Of a DNA stretch of 5,052 nucleotides, positions 1 through 5,052 are shown piece by piece. Under the pieces are notes generated by a model. It was not told where the DNA came from. It ran no database searches and worked only from the letters and a program-made list of their open reading frames with translations. The position numbers and the translations under genes are program-made. The stretch covers positions 1 through 5,052 of the forward strand of contig JAJZDF010000067.1 in assembly GCA_021828715.1 (NCBI GenBank). Direction: 5' to 3'. Position 1 is the stretch's first letter, and each line of letters opens with the position of its first letter. The DNA comes from Thermoplasmata archaeon (GTDB lineage: Archaea; Thermoplasmatota; Thermoplasmata; Lutacidiplasmatales; UBA184).

Positions 1-649
1 GGCGGAACTCCCCGGCCCCGGTCTCGAACCATGCAGCCGGAGGGATCCCGATGTCGCGAACCGAGACGGTCCCGGCCGTCGCCGCATCCATCTCCTCCTT
101 CGGGGCGGTGAGCGCGACCGTCCACGTCGGACGAAGGCCGGCCGGATCTCGGGCTCCGGTGGGGAGGTCGACCGCCAAGGCCGGCACCCGAGACTCGGCG
201 ATCGCCCGGACCGCGGATCGGTACGGCTCCCGAAGCGGCCCCCGCTGCCCGGTGCCGAGCATCGCGTCGACGACGAGCGCGAAGGGGGCGAGGTCGGCGG
301 CGGTCGGCGCCCCGAGATGGAGCGGGAGCCGCCGTTCGATGCGGAGAAAGCAGCGCCGGGCGGAGGGGGAGGTGATGCGGGACGGAGGGAGTACCGCCCA
401 GACCTCGGGCCGGTAGCCCCACTCGAGAAGGTAGTGGGCGGCGCACGTCCCGTCCCCGCCGTTGTTCCCGCTGCCGGCCACCACGGCCACGCGGGCGGGG
501 ACCGGGGGAAGATGGGTGGCCGCCTCCTCGGCGACGACCCGCCCGGCGTGCTCCATGAGGACGTCGAGGGAGACCCCGAGGTCGACCGCGTTCGCCTCGA
601 CGACCCCCATCATCTCCGCCGAGAGCGGCCGACGGAGGTCGGACCACAT
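1..649 (-). CDS. nnrE: NAD(P)H-hydrate epimerase, YjeF N-terminal domain (3' end cut by window edge)
   Basis: This family epimerises the R and S forms of hydrated NAD(P)H (NADHX/NADPHX), a cytosolic metabolite-repair step that lets a partner dehydratase restore NAD(P)H. Reading from ATG 649 gives 216 codons before the left edge. Visible motifs in order are LMEHAGR (about 31-37), the Rossmann-like AGSGNNGGDG (about 58-67), VDAMLGTG (127-134), VDLPTG (160-165) and APK (182-184); all match YjeF_N. The segment between VDLPTG and APK is shorter than in typical bacterial members, which carry a longer 'GLDADTG' loop. The ATG lies 7 bases after the aIF1A stop, so the two are probably co-transcribed; no Shine-Dalgarno motif precedes it. 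Many archaeal homologues are fused to a C-terminal ADP-dependent NAD(P)HX dehydratase. Whether this one is cannot be seen here. The family assignment is firm. Confidence 0.9.
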   Translation of the reverse strand, partial: MWSDLRRPLSAEMMGVVEANAVDLGVSLDVLMEHAGRVVAEEAATHLPPVPARVAVVAGSGNNGGDGTCAAHYLLEWGYRPEVWAVLPPSRITSPSARRCFLRIERRLPLHLGAPTAADLAPFALVVDAMLGTGQRGPLREPYRSAVRAIAESRVPALAVDLPTGARDPAGLRPTWTVALTAPKEEMDAATAGTVSVRDIGIPPAAWFETGAGEFR

Positions 650-656
650 CGGTCGT

Positions 657-1082
657 TCAGGCGGACGGGGGCGCGTCCGCGGGGGATTCGCCGAACATGT
701 TCACCGACGCCGGCAGCAGCTTGCGCCGGGCGAGGTACTGGGCCTGCGTGCGGCTGTAGCGGAAGAGGATGTCCGCCTTCCCCTCCTGAAATCCCCATGG
801 CCGGAGGATGAGGAGATCCCCCTCGCGGATCCACATCTTCTTCTTCATCTTGCCGGTGATTCGGCCCATCCGCGAGCCCCCGTCCTCGCAGATCACCCGG
901 ATTCGGGCGGCACCGAGCAACTGGCTCGCGAGGCCGAAGACCTCGCCGCGGGCGCGGCGCGGGAGCGGGAGCCGACCGACCTCCTCCCCTCCCTCGACGA
1001 CCTCGACCGTCGGGGCCGGCTCTTCGACCGGCGCGGCGGGCGGGCGGCCATCCGACGCGGAGTCGGGACTCTCGGGGTTCAC
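657..1082 (-). CDS. eif1A: Archaeal translation initiation factor 1A (aIF1A)
   Basis: aIF1A is an OB-fold (S1-like) factor that binds the small ribosomal subunit A site and assists start-codon selection. From GTG 1082 the product is 141 residues. The OB core covers about residues 38-124: LPLPRRARGEVFG (about 38-50), RIRVICEDG (60-68), RMGRITGKMKKKMWIREGD (71-89), LILRPWGFQEGKADILFRY (91-109) and an RTQAQYLARR helix (111-120). Known aIF1A proteins begin only a few residues before the 'LPR.GE.FG' segment. Here there is a roughly 37-residue proline- and acid-rich N-terminal extension plus a short C-terminal tail rich in Ala, Pro and Ser. The GTG was chosen because it is the only start after the amidohydrolase stop, and a TATA-like box lies about 24 bases upstream. 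An in-frame start at 1202 would overlap the amidohydrolase and is unlikely. The family call is firm; the exact N-terminus is less so. Confidence 0.92.
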   Translation of the reverse strand: MNPESPDSASDGRPPAAPVEEPAPTVEVVEGGEEVGRLPLPRRARGEVFGLASQLLGAARIRVICEDGGSRMGRITGKMKKKMWIREGDLLILRPWGFQEGKADILFRYSRTQAQYLARRKLLPASVNMFGESPADAPPSA

Positions 1083-1102
1083 GTCGCGTCGAGAGGGGAG
1101 CA

Positions 1103-1108
1103 GTATTT
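1103..1108 (-). promoter_or_regulatory. Putative TATA box for aIF1A
   Basis: On the minus strand the bases read AAATAC inside otherwise very GC-rich sequence, centred about 24 bases upstream of GTG 1082. It touches the stop codon of the amidohydrolase. The spacing would place transcription start at or next to the GTG, giving a leaderless mRNA. The match to the archaeal TATA consensus is only fair. Confidence 0.4.
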
Positions 1109-1959
1109 CAGTTGGGCGCCCGGCGGGGGAATACGCGGAGCGGGTTGGTCTGGAGGATCCGCTCCTGCGCCTCGGCCGGAAGGCCCAGGGCCCGGAACGC
1201 ATCGAAATTGGCCCGGATATCCCGGACGCCGGGGCCCGGCCAGTCGGTCCCGAAGATCGTCTTGTCGGCGAGGCGGGGAAGGGCGGGGAAGTAGTCGAGG
1301 AGCCGCGCCGGGGGGATACCGGAGAGTTCGAGCCAGACGTTCGGGAAGCGCCGGGCCAGGAAGACGGCGGACTCCATCCAGATCGGACGTCCGCCGTGGG
1401 CGAGGACGATGGTGAGCTCGGGAAAATCGATGGCGACGTCCTCGATCGCCAGCGGGTCCCCGAAGCGGTTCCGCGCCCCGGGAAAGACCGAGGTGCCGGT
1501 GTGGAAAATCACCGGCAATGCGTGGCGGGCGCACGCTCCGTAGAGGTCGCGCAGCCCCGGGATCTCACCGTCCACGTAGGCGTTCGGGCGGAACAGCTGA
1601 TGCGGGGGGTGGAGCTTCACGCCCCGCACGTGCAGATCGTCGGCGAGGTGCGCGATCTCCCGCGCCGGGTTCGGATGGTCGGGTCGGAGCCCGCCGACGG
1701 CGAGCAGCCGCTCGGGGTCGGCGCCGCAGTAGTCGCTCACGAAGTCGTTCGCCTTCTCGGTGTAGCCGATCACCTCGGGGGCGACGTAGTTGATGAGGGC
1801 GGCCCGCTCGACCTCCGCCCGGTCGAGGTACTCCAGGAACGCGGGCGGCTCGGTCAGGAACCGCGCGACCCCCTCGCCGGTGAACCCGAGGAGCCGCTTC
1901 GCCTCCGGACGCATCTCCCAGATCGGGTTGATGTGGACGTGGCAGTCCGTGACGCCCAT
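1108..1959 (-). CDS. Amidohydrolase family metal-dependent hydrolase (amidohydrolase_2 type)
   Basis: A 283-residue cytosolic TIM-barrel hydrolase or decarboxylase of the amidohydrolase_2 group (PF04909-like). The metal-ligand pattern is complete: HxH after the first strand (DCHVHI, H7 and H9), a lysine and histidine on GVKLHPPH (K115, H117), H153 in IFHTGT, H188 in LAHGG, and D239 in FGTDWPGPG. The C-terminal TNPLRVF is also typical of the family, where a helix ends the barrel ('NALRLF'). ATG 1959 was chosen because the DCHVH motif normally lies at the very N-terminus and a TATA-like box sits 26 bases upstream. The frame stays open upstream to 2454, but only across the opposite-strand PH-domain gene. 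Substrate is unknown; relatives act on carboxylic acids, lactones or amides. It leads the minus-strand cluster, with 25 bases to aIF1A. Confidence 0.9.
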   Translation of the reverse strand: MGVTDCHVHINPIWEMRPEAKRLLGFTGEGVARFLTEPPAFLEYLDRAEVERAALINYVAPEVIGYTEKANDFVSDYCGADPERLLAVGGLRPDHPNPAREIAHLADDLHVRGVKLHPPHQLFRPNAYVDGEIPGLRDLYGACARHALPVIFHTGTSVFPGARNRFGDPLAIEDVAIDFPELTIVLAHGGRPIWMESAVFLARRFPNVWLELSGIPPARLLDYFPALPRLADKTIFGTDWPGPGVRDIRANFDAFRALGLPAEAQERILQTNPLRVFPRRAPN

Positions 1960-1972
1960 CGGCTCCCCACGC

Positions 1973-2006
1973 CGGCCGGTCGATATAAGGCGGGGCGGCC
2001 GGTCGA
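1973..2006. repeat. 11-bp perfect direct repeat in the divergent promoter region
   Basis: CGGCCGGTCGA occurs at 1973-1983 and again at 1996-2006, 23 bp apart start to start, about two helical turns. The copies bracket the TATA box of the minus-strand amidohydrolase and lie just upstream of the TATA box of the plus-strand gene. That position suits a transcription-factor site acting on one or both genes. Sequence this GC-rich produces chance repeats, so the operator role is inference. Confidence 0.4.
1983..1988 (-). promoter_or_regulatory. Putative TATA box for the amidohydrolase gene
   Basis: The minus strand reads TTATAT, a good archaeal TATA element and the most A/T-rich hexamer in this divergent intergenic region. 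Its centre is 26-27 bases upstream of ATG 1959, which predicts a leaderless transcript starting at the ATG. It abuts the first copy of an 11-bp direct repeat. Confidence 0.6.
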
Positions 2007-2014
2007 GACGCGGG

Positions 2015-2020
2015 TTTATG
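2015..2020 (+). promoter_or_regulatory. Putative TATA box for the PH-domain membrane protein gene
   Basis: TTTATG is centred about 29-30 bases upstream of ATG 2047. It would give a leaderless or near-leaderless transcript, and the leader from here to the ATG contains no Shine-Dalgarno motif. Confidence 0.5.
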
Positions 2021-2046
2021 TGGGGCGGTTCGCGTCGCCCGCCCCG

Positions 2047-2655
2047 ATGGCGTCCCACCCCATCCGCCCGATGCCCCGGTACATCAAGGCGACGTATCTC
2101 GCCGATCAGGAGTACCTCTTGGAGGAGACCCGGGCAACGAAGCTGTTCTACTTTCCGGGCCCGATCCTCTGGACGATCCTTTGGGCGGCGGTCGCCACGA
2201 TCCTGCTCGGCCCCAAGTACCACCTCGCGCTGGTCGTGCTGCCGACGTTCCTGACCGCTACCGAATGGCGCTACCTCGGCTACGCCGCCGGCCTTCTGTT
2301 TGTGGTGGGGCTCCTGTGGATCTTGGTCCGGTACCTGTACTGGATCACGACGGTCTACGCCGTCACCTCGCGGCGGGTGATCCTCCAGAAGGGGATCCTC
2401 GGGCGGACGTTCGACGAGATCCCGGTCATCCAAGTCCGCGGCGTCGACGTCCACCAGACGTTCGGCGAGCGGCTCCTGGGCTACGGTACGATGCGGGTGA
2501 GTTCGGAGGAGGGCCGGACCCTCGGGAACGAGGACTGGCGGGGGATCCCCCAGCCGTTCAAGTTCCAGCGCATCATCGAGAACGCGACGATGGCGGCCGG
2601 CGCCCCGGCCTCCGCCGCTCCCGCCCCCGCGCCCCCCGGCTTCACGGGCCGGTGA
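2047..2655 (+). CDS. Membrane protein with bacterial-type PH domain (bPH2/DUF304, YdbS-like)
   Basis: A 202-residue membrane protein. Two hydrophobic segments, about 37-55 and 76-100, are probable transmembrane helices. They precede a soluble domain (about 102-180) with the bPH2 signature: YAVTSRRVILQKGILGR, then DEIPVIQVRGVDVHQTFGERLLGYGTMRV, ending in IPQPFKFQRIIENA. This 'T..R....GI......I.l..I..V.....' pattern is that of PF03703 (DUF304/YdbS/YdbT) proteins; their function is poorly defined and lipid or membrane-organisation roles are only suggested. The C-terminal 20 residues are a low-complexity Ala/Pro tail. ATG 2047 is preferred over the in-frame ATG at 2071 because of the TATA spacing, but 2071 is possible. 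It diverges from the amidohydrolase and is followed after 58 bases by fixC, which has its own promoter-like sequence. Confidence 0.85.
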   Translation: MASHPIRPMPRYIKATYLADQEYLLEETRATKLFYFPGPILWTILWAAVATILLGPKYHLALVVLPTFLTATEWRYLGYAAGLLFVVGLLWILVRYLYWITTVYAVTSRRVILQKGILGRTFDEIPVIQVRGVDVHQTFGERLLGYGTMRVSSEEGRTLGNEDWRGIPQPFKFQRIIENATMAAGAPASAAPAPAPPGFTGR

Positions 2656-2679
2656 GCGGCCCCGGCGCTTGACGCAGCG

Positions 2680-2685
2680 TTAAAT
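2680..2685 (+). promoter_or_regulatory. Putative TATA box for fixC
   Basis: TTAAAT is the only A/T-rich stretch in the 58 bases between the PH-domain gene and fixC. It is centred 31-32 bases upstream of ATG 2714, consistent with a leaderless or very short 5' leader and with fixC having its own promoter. Confidence 0.5.
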
Positions 2686-2691
2686 CCGCCG

Positions 2692-2707
2692 GCCGGCCTT
2701 CGCCGGC
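2692..2707. repeat. Short inverted repeat in the fixC start region
   Basis: GCCGGC is repeated as an inverted pair (2692-2697 and 2702-2707) around a 4-base CTTC spacer, between the TATA-like box and ATG 2714. If transcription starts near the ATG this is DNA only and could be an operator. If it starts earlier it could fold as a hairpin with a 6-bp stem. Such motifs are common by chance at this GC content. Confidence 0.3.
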
Positions 2708-2713
2708 TCCGTC

Positions 2714-4015
2714 ATGGGCGACGACTTCGACGCGATCGTGGTCGGGGCCGGCATGGGGGGCTGCGCCGCCGCGATCCGGCTCGCGCAGGGCGGCGCGAAC
2801 GTCCTCCTGCTCGAACGCGGTGTCGAGCCCGGCGCGAAGAACCTCTCGGGCGGGGTGCTCTGGGGGAACGACCTCGCCCGGATCCTCCCGCGATGGGCCG
2901 AGGAGATGCCGGTCGAGCGTCACCTGGTCCGCAAGCGGTTCGGATTCCTGACGACGGAGAGCGCGGTCTCGTTCGACCTGGACGACGGGCGATGGCGCGC
3001 GCCGCCGTACGCCGCCCACACCGTGCTGCGGGCCCGGACCGACGCCTGGCTCGCCCGTCAGGCCGAGGCGGCGGGTGCCACCGTGGTTCCGGCGGTCCCC
3101 GTCGAGCGGCTGAACTGGGACGGGAACGTCGTGCGGGGGGTCGTGCAAGGCGGGGAGACGATGACGGCCCCCGTGACGATCCTGGCCGACGGGGCGAACT
3201 CCCGCCTCGCCCTCTCCACCCCGATCCGCCCGGCCGCCCGCTTGAGCGCCGGGGCGACCGAGCTCGGGATCAAGGAGGTGTACCGGCTCGACGCCGGGCG
3301 CATCGAGGAGCGGTTCGGGGTCGGCCCGGGCGAGGGTCACGCGGAGGAATGGGTGACCGGCCTCTTCCCGCCGGGCGTCATGGGCGGGGGCTTCCTCTAC
3401 ACCAACCGGGACACGCTCTCTCTCGGGGTGATCCTGAACATCGGCTCGCTCTTCAGCCGGGGCATCGCCTCCCACGAGCTCGTCGAGCGGTTCCGTCTGC
3501 ATCCGGCGATCGCCTCCCGCCTCCGGGACGCTGAGCTGGTCGAGTACGGCGCCAAGTTGATCAGTTCGGGATGGGCGAGCCGCCCGGCCGCCTTCCACGG
3601 GGACGGCTGGATGGTCGCGGGGGACGCGGCCGGGTTCGTCTTCTCGAACGGGATCGTGATCCAGGGGATGAACTACGCCGTCCGGAGCGGCCTCGAGGCG
3701 GCCGAGACCGCCCTCGCGTCCCGGACCGCGAAGGACGCGTCGGCCTCCCGTCTCGCGGAGTACGACGCCCGCCTCGAGAGGACGGGGATCCTTCCCGACT
3801 TCCGCGACTTCGAATCGCTCGACCGCGTGAAGTGGAACCTCCGGTTCCACACCGCGTATCCGCGGTTCGCCACGGAGCTGTTCCACGCCCTGATGAGCGA
3901 GAGCGGGGGACGGAAGCAGCATCTGCGCCGGGTCGCACGCACCGCGCAGCGCGCGGCGGGGATCTCCTCGTCGGACCTCCTGCGGGACGGCCTCTCCTTC
4001 CTGCGGGACCTCTGA
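2714..4015 (+). CDS. fixC: FixC-type FAD-dependent oxidoreductase (ETF:quinone oxidoreductase family)
   Basis: A 433-residue flavoprotein predicted to pass electrons from electron transfer flavoprotein to the membrane quinone pool, working peripherally at the membrane. It has the N-terminal dinucleotide fold DAIVVGAGMGG (about 6-16), an acidic strand end LLLERG (31-36), and GAKNLSGGVLW (40-50), a hallmark of FixC/ETF-QO proteins. ILADGANS (156-163) and the second FAD contact VAGDAAGF (301-308) follow, then the FixC-type C-terminal region with LRFHTAYPRFATEL (376-389). Length matches FixC (E. coli about 428). The proteins lack their own 4Fe-4S domain and usually pair with the ferredoxin-like FixX, which is not evident downstream. 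The geranylgeranyl reductase family is related, but the GAKN.sGG motif and nearby etfA favour FixC. ATG 2714 sits directly before the FAD fold. It converges on etfA across a 497-base gap. Confidence 0.9.
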   Translation: MGDDFDAIVVGAGMGGCAAAIRLAQGGANVLLLERGVEPGAKNLSGGVLWGNDLARILPRWAEEMPVERHLVRKRFGFLTTESAVSFDLDDGRWRAPPYAAHTVLRARTDAWLARQAEAAGATVVPAVPVERLNWDGNVVRGVVQGGETMTAPVTILADGANSRLALSTPIRPAARLSAGATELGIKEVYRLDAGRIEERFGVGPGEGHAEEWVTGLFPPGVMGGGFLYTNRDTLSLGVILNIGSLFSRGIASHELVERFRLHPAIASRLRDAELVEYGAKLISSGWASRPAAFHGDGWMVAGDAAGFVFSNGIVIQGMNYAVRSGLEAAETALASRTAKDASASRLAEYDARLERTGILPDFRDFESLDRVKWNLRFHTAYPRFATELFHALMSESGGRKQHLRRVARTAQRAAGISSSDLLRDGLSFLRDL

Positions 4016-4512
4016 GAGAATGCGGGCCCGGGCGCGGACGCCCCCCGTCGCAAGCCCGCGCTCCGCTCGACGGCCGCCCGGGAACTGGCCCTACCCGTCG
4101 ACCGCCGCACGGCAAGGGGGCAGGAGATCGAACCAAGCGCGGAGGCCGGAGATCCGCGCCCGTGTCCCGGTTATCCGGGGGTGGCTCCGGCCCCGGGGCA
4201 ACGTGAGAGAGGAACGCTGTCGTCCCCGAGGTCGCCCTGTCCCCGTCGCCCCGGAGGCGGCGGAGGGAGGCCGACGCACCCCCCGCCCGGGGCTTCCCCC
4301 TCCGCGCTCCGTTCCTGCGCTCGATGTACCCGGCCCCCGTGTCGCGGGTCGTGCGGGCGGGGGGGCGCCGGGCCGAGTCGGGCGGGTCCGCCCGGGTGAC
4401 GCTCCCCGCCTCCGACCACGGGCCGCCGGAGGACGCGGCCCTCGGCTTCGAGCCGACCCCCGCGATGCGGCGGGCCTTCGAAGGCGCCCGTCGCCTCCGG
4501 CGGCGGCCCCCG
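4016..4512. other. 497-base convergent gap without a recognisable gene
   Basis: This is the only long stretch without a confident gene, lying between the 3' ends of fixC and etfA. The left half (4016-4206) is extremely GC-rich and shows no consistent codon-position bias in the plus-strand frame I checked. It contains small inverted repeats just after the fixC stop, for example GCGGGC at 4022-4027 with GCCCGC at 4054-4059. No T-rich archaeal terminator is visible. The right half has coding-like base periodicity (separate entry). I found no cysteine-rich FixX-like product, and nothing I could identify as tRNA, SRP RNA or RNase P RNA by eye. Confidence 0.6.
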
Positions 4513-4516
4513 CTAG
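4324..4516 (+). other. Coding-like stretch; possible small gene or gene remnant ending at the etfA stop
   Basis: From ATG 4324 the plus-strand frame has 64 codons up to the etfA stop, with A/T at 11 first, 20 second and only 3 third positions. This is the pattern of the real genes here. The product begins MYPAPVSRVVRAGG and later contains EDAALGFEPTPAMRRAFEGARRLRR; I do not recognise it and it has no cysteine. The frame does not stop but runs on antisense through etfA. However, CTAG at 4513-4516 gives a plus-strand TAG one base out of frame, just after a run of five Cs (4507-4511). One C fewer would end this protein there, giving a stop overlapping that of etfA. The same bias reaches left to about 4207, where no start codon exists in this frame. 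It could be a frameshifted small gene, a decayed gene, or chance; confidence is low. Confidence 0.25.
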
Positions 4517-5052
4517 CCCAAGGAACGGACCCGCCGGATCTCGGCCGTCAGGGGAGGGACGATCTGGAAAAGGTCCCCGACGATCCCGTAGTCCGCGACC
4601 CGGAATATCGGGGCCGACGGATCCGAGTTGATCGCGACGATCACGCGGGAGCTCAGGATCCCTACGAGGTGCTGGATCGCACCGGAGATCCCGACCGCCA
4701 CGTAGAGCTGAGGGGAGACGGAGCGTCCCGTCTGGCCCACCTGGTACGAGCTCGGCCGCCAGCCGGCGTCGGTGACGGCGCGCGACGCCCCGACCGCGGC
4801 GCCGAGCGCCTGCGCGAGCTCCTCGACGAGCCCGAACTGCTCGGCGGATTGGAGGCCCCGGCCCCCGGAGACGACGATCGTGGCGTCCCCCAGGGACGGG
4901 CCTTGCCCGGCGGCGACGGCCTCGACTCCGCTCCGGCGGGGACCGAAGAGCGTCGCCGGCAGCCCGCTCGTATCAAGCACCTCGGGCTGGAGCGGGGCAG
5001 GGCGCTCGGGGGGCGCCGGAAAGGCATGGGGGCGGAGCGCGAGCACGCACCG
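4513..5052 (-). CDS. etfA: Electron transfer flavoprotein alpha subunit, C-terminal FAD domain (5' end cut by window edge)
   Basis: EtfA with EtfB forms the soluble ETF that takes electrons from acyl-CoA dehydrogenases and related enzymes and delivers them to ETF:quinone oxidoreductase; in some archaea ETF bifurcates electrons. The visible 179 residues start inside the protein and end at TAG 4513. They contain LALRPHAFP (the 'TVRP.aF' segment), then the full FAD-binding domain: [15 protein letters not shown] (about 59-73), [12 protein letters not shown] (87-98), [26 protein letters not shown] (104-129), [26 protein letters not shown] (141-166). All FAD-contact motifs of the family are intact. 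The GTG at 5046 is internal, not the start, because the frame continues upstream in family-like sequence. etfB would be expected beyond the right edge, upstream of etfA. The gene converges with fixC, a plausible partner. Confidence 0.95.
   Translation of the reverse strand, partial: RCVLALRPHAFPAPPERPAPLQPEVLDTSGLPATLFGPRRSGVEAVAAGQGPSLGDATIVVSGGRGLQSAEQFGLVEELAQALGAAVGASRAVTDAGWRPSSYQVGQTGRSVSPQLYVAVGISGAIQHLVGILSSRVIVAINSDPSAPIFRVADYGIVGDLFQIVPPLTAEIRRVRSLG

Noticed and set aside
808..2046. Plus-strand open frame continuing upstream of the PH-domain protein
   Set aside because: The extension is antisense to aIF1A and the amidohydrolase and has no domain; the TATA-like box at 2015-2020 and the start at 2047 explain the real gene.
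1960..2454. N-terminal extension of the amidohydrolase frame to 2454
   Set aside because: The extra 165 codons are antisense to the PH-domain gene and low-complexity; the HxH motif is normally N-terminal and a TATA-like box precedes ATG 1959.
2642..3922. 426-codon minus-strand open frame opposite fixC
   Set aside because: It lies entirely antisense to a clear FixC protein, its translation is rich in Arg, Gly, Pro and Asp with no family motif, and such shadows are expected where third positions are nearly all G or C.
4022..4059. GC-rich inverted repeats after the fixC stop as a transcription terminator
   Set aside because: There is no following T tract, and archaeal termination depends mainly on T-rich sequence; hairpins are frequent by chance at this GC content.
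4120..4140. Minus-strand GGTTCGATC resembling a tRNA T-loop
   Set aside because: The flanking five-base arms do not pair as a T-stem, and no D-arm or acceptor stem could be found at the right spacing.
4171..4205. TTAT at 4171-4174 about 30 bases before GTG 4203, like the other promoters
   Set aside because: The element is weak and the frame opened by this GTG is not the one with coding-like composition.
4016..4323. Possible SRP RNA or RNase P RNA in the gap
   Set aside because: I looked on both strands for the conserved SRP helix 8 and RNase P core segments (such as GAGGAAAG) and did not find them.
4020..4631. 203-codon plus-strand frame across the gap and into etfA
   Set aside because: It overlaps etfA, is almost only Arg, Pro, Gly and Ala, and is not in the frame with third-position G/C bias.

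Overview
The window reads as chromosomal DNA from a very GC-rich archaeon. The strongest domain marker is an archaeal translation initiation factor aIF1A on the minus strand. Promoter form agrees: four gene starts each have a short A/T-rich TATA-like box about 24-32 bases upstream, with no Shine-Dalgarno motif evident in the three leaders I inspected base by base. This is the layout expected for leaderless archaeal transcripts. A high-GC member of the Thermoplasmatota fits the composition, the leaderless starts and the FixC/ETF content, but that placement is inference. Third codon positions are almost all G or C, so most long open frames opposite the genes are antisense shadows.

Left part (1-1959, minus strand): a three-gene cluster read right to left. 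It holds a 283-residue TIM-barrel amidohydrolase with all its metal ligands, then aIF1A after a 25-base gap, then an NAD(P)H-hydrate epimerase (YjeF N-terminal domain) 7 bases further on, which runs off the left edge. aIF1A appears to have its own TATA-like box overlapping the amidohydrolase stop codon.

Middle (1960-2655): an 87-base divergent promoter region with one TATA-like box per direction and an 11-bp perfect direct repeat. It is followed on the plus strand by a small membrane protein with a bacterial-type PH (bPH2/DUF304) domain.

Right part (2656-5052): a complete FixC-type flavoprotein (ETF:quinone oxidoreductase family) on the plus strand points toward the C-terminal FAD domain of electron transfer flavoprotein alpha (EtfA) on the minus strand, cut by the right edge. 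Together they indicate an ETF-to-quinone electron transfer module, possibly serving acyl-CoA dehydrogenases or a bifurcating ETF. The usual ferredoxin-like partner FixX is not seen next to fixC. Between the two convergent genes lies a 497-base gap with no recognisable gene. Its right half has coding-like third-position bias in one plus-strand frame, and a CTAG at the etfA stop gives a stop codon on both strands.

I do not see a clear new multi-gene system. The points most worth a second look are the 497-base gap, the direct repeat in the divergent promoter, and the missing FixX.
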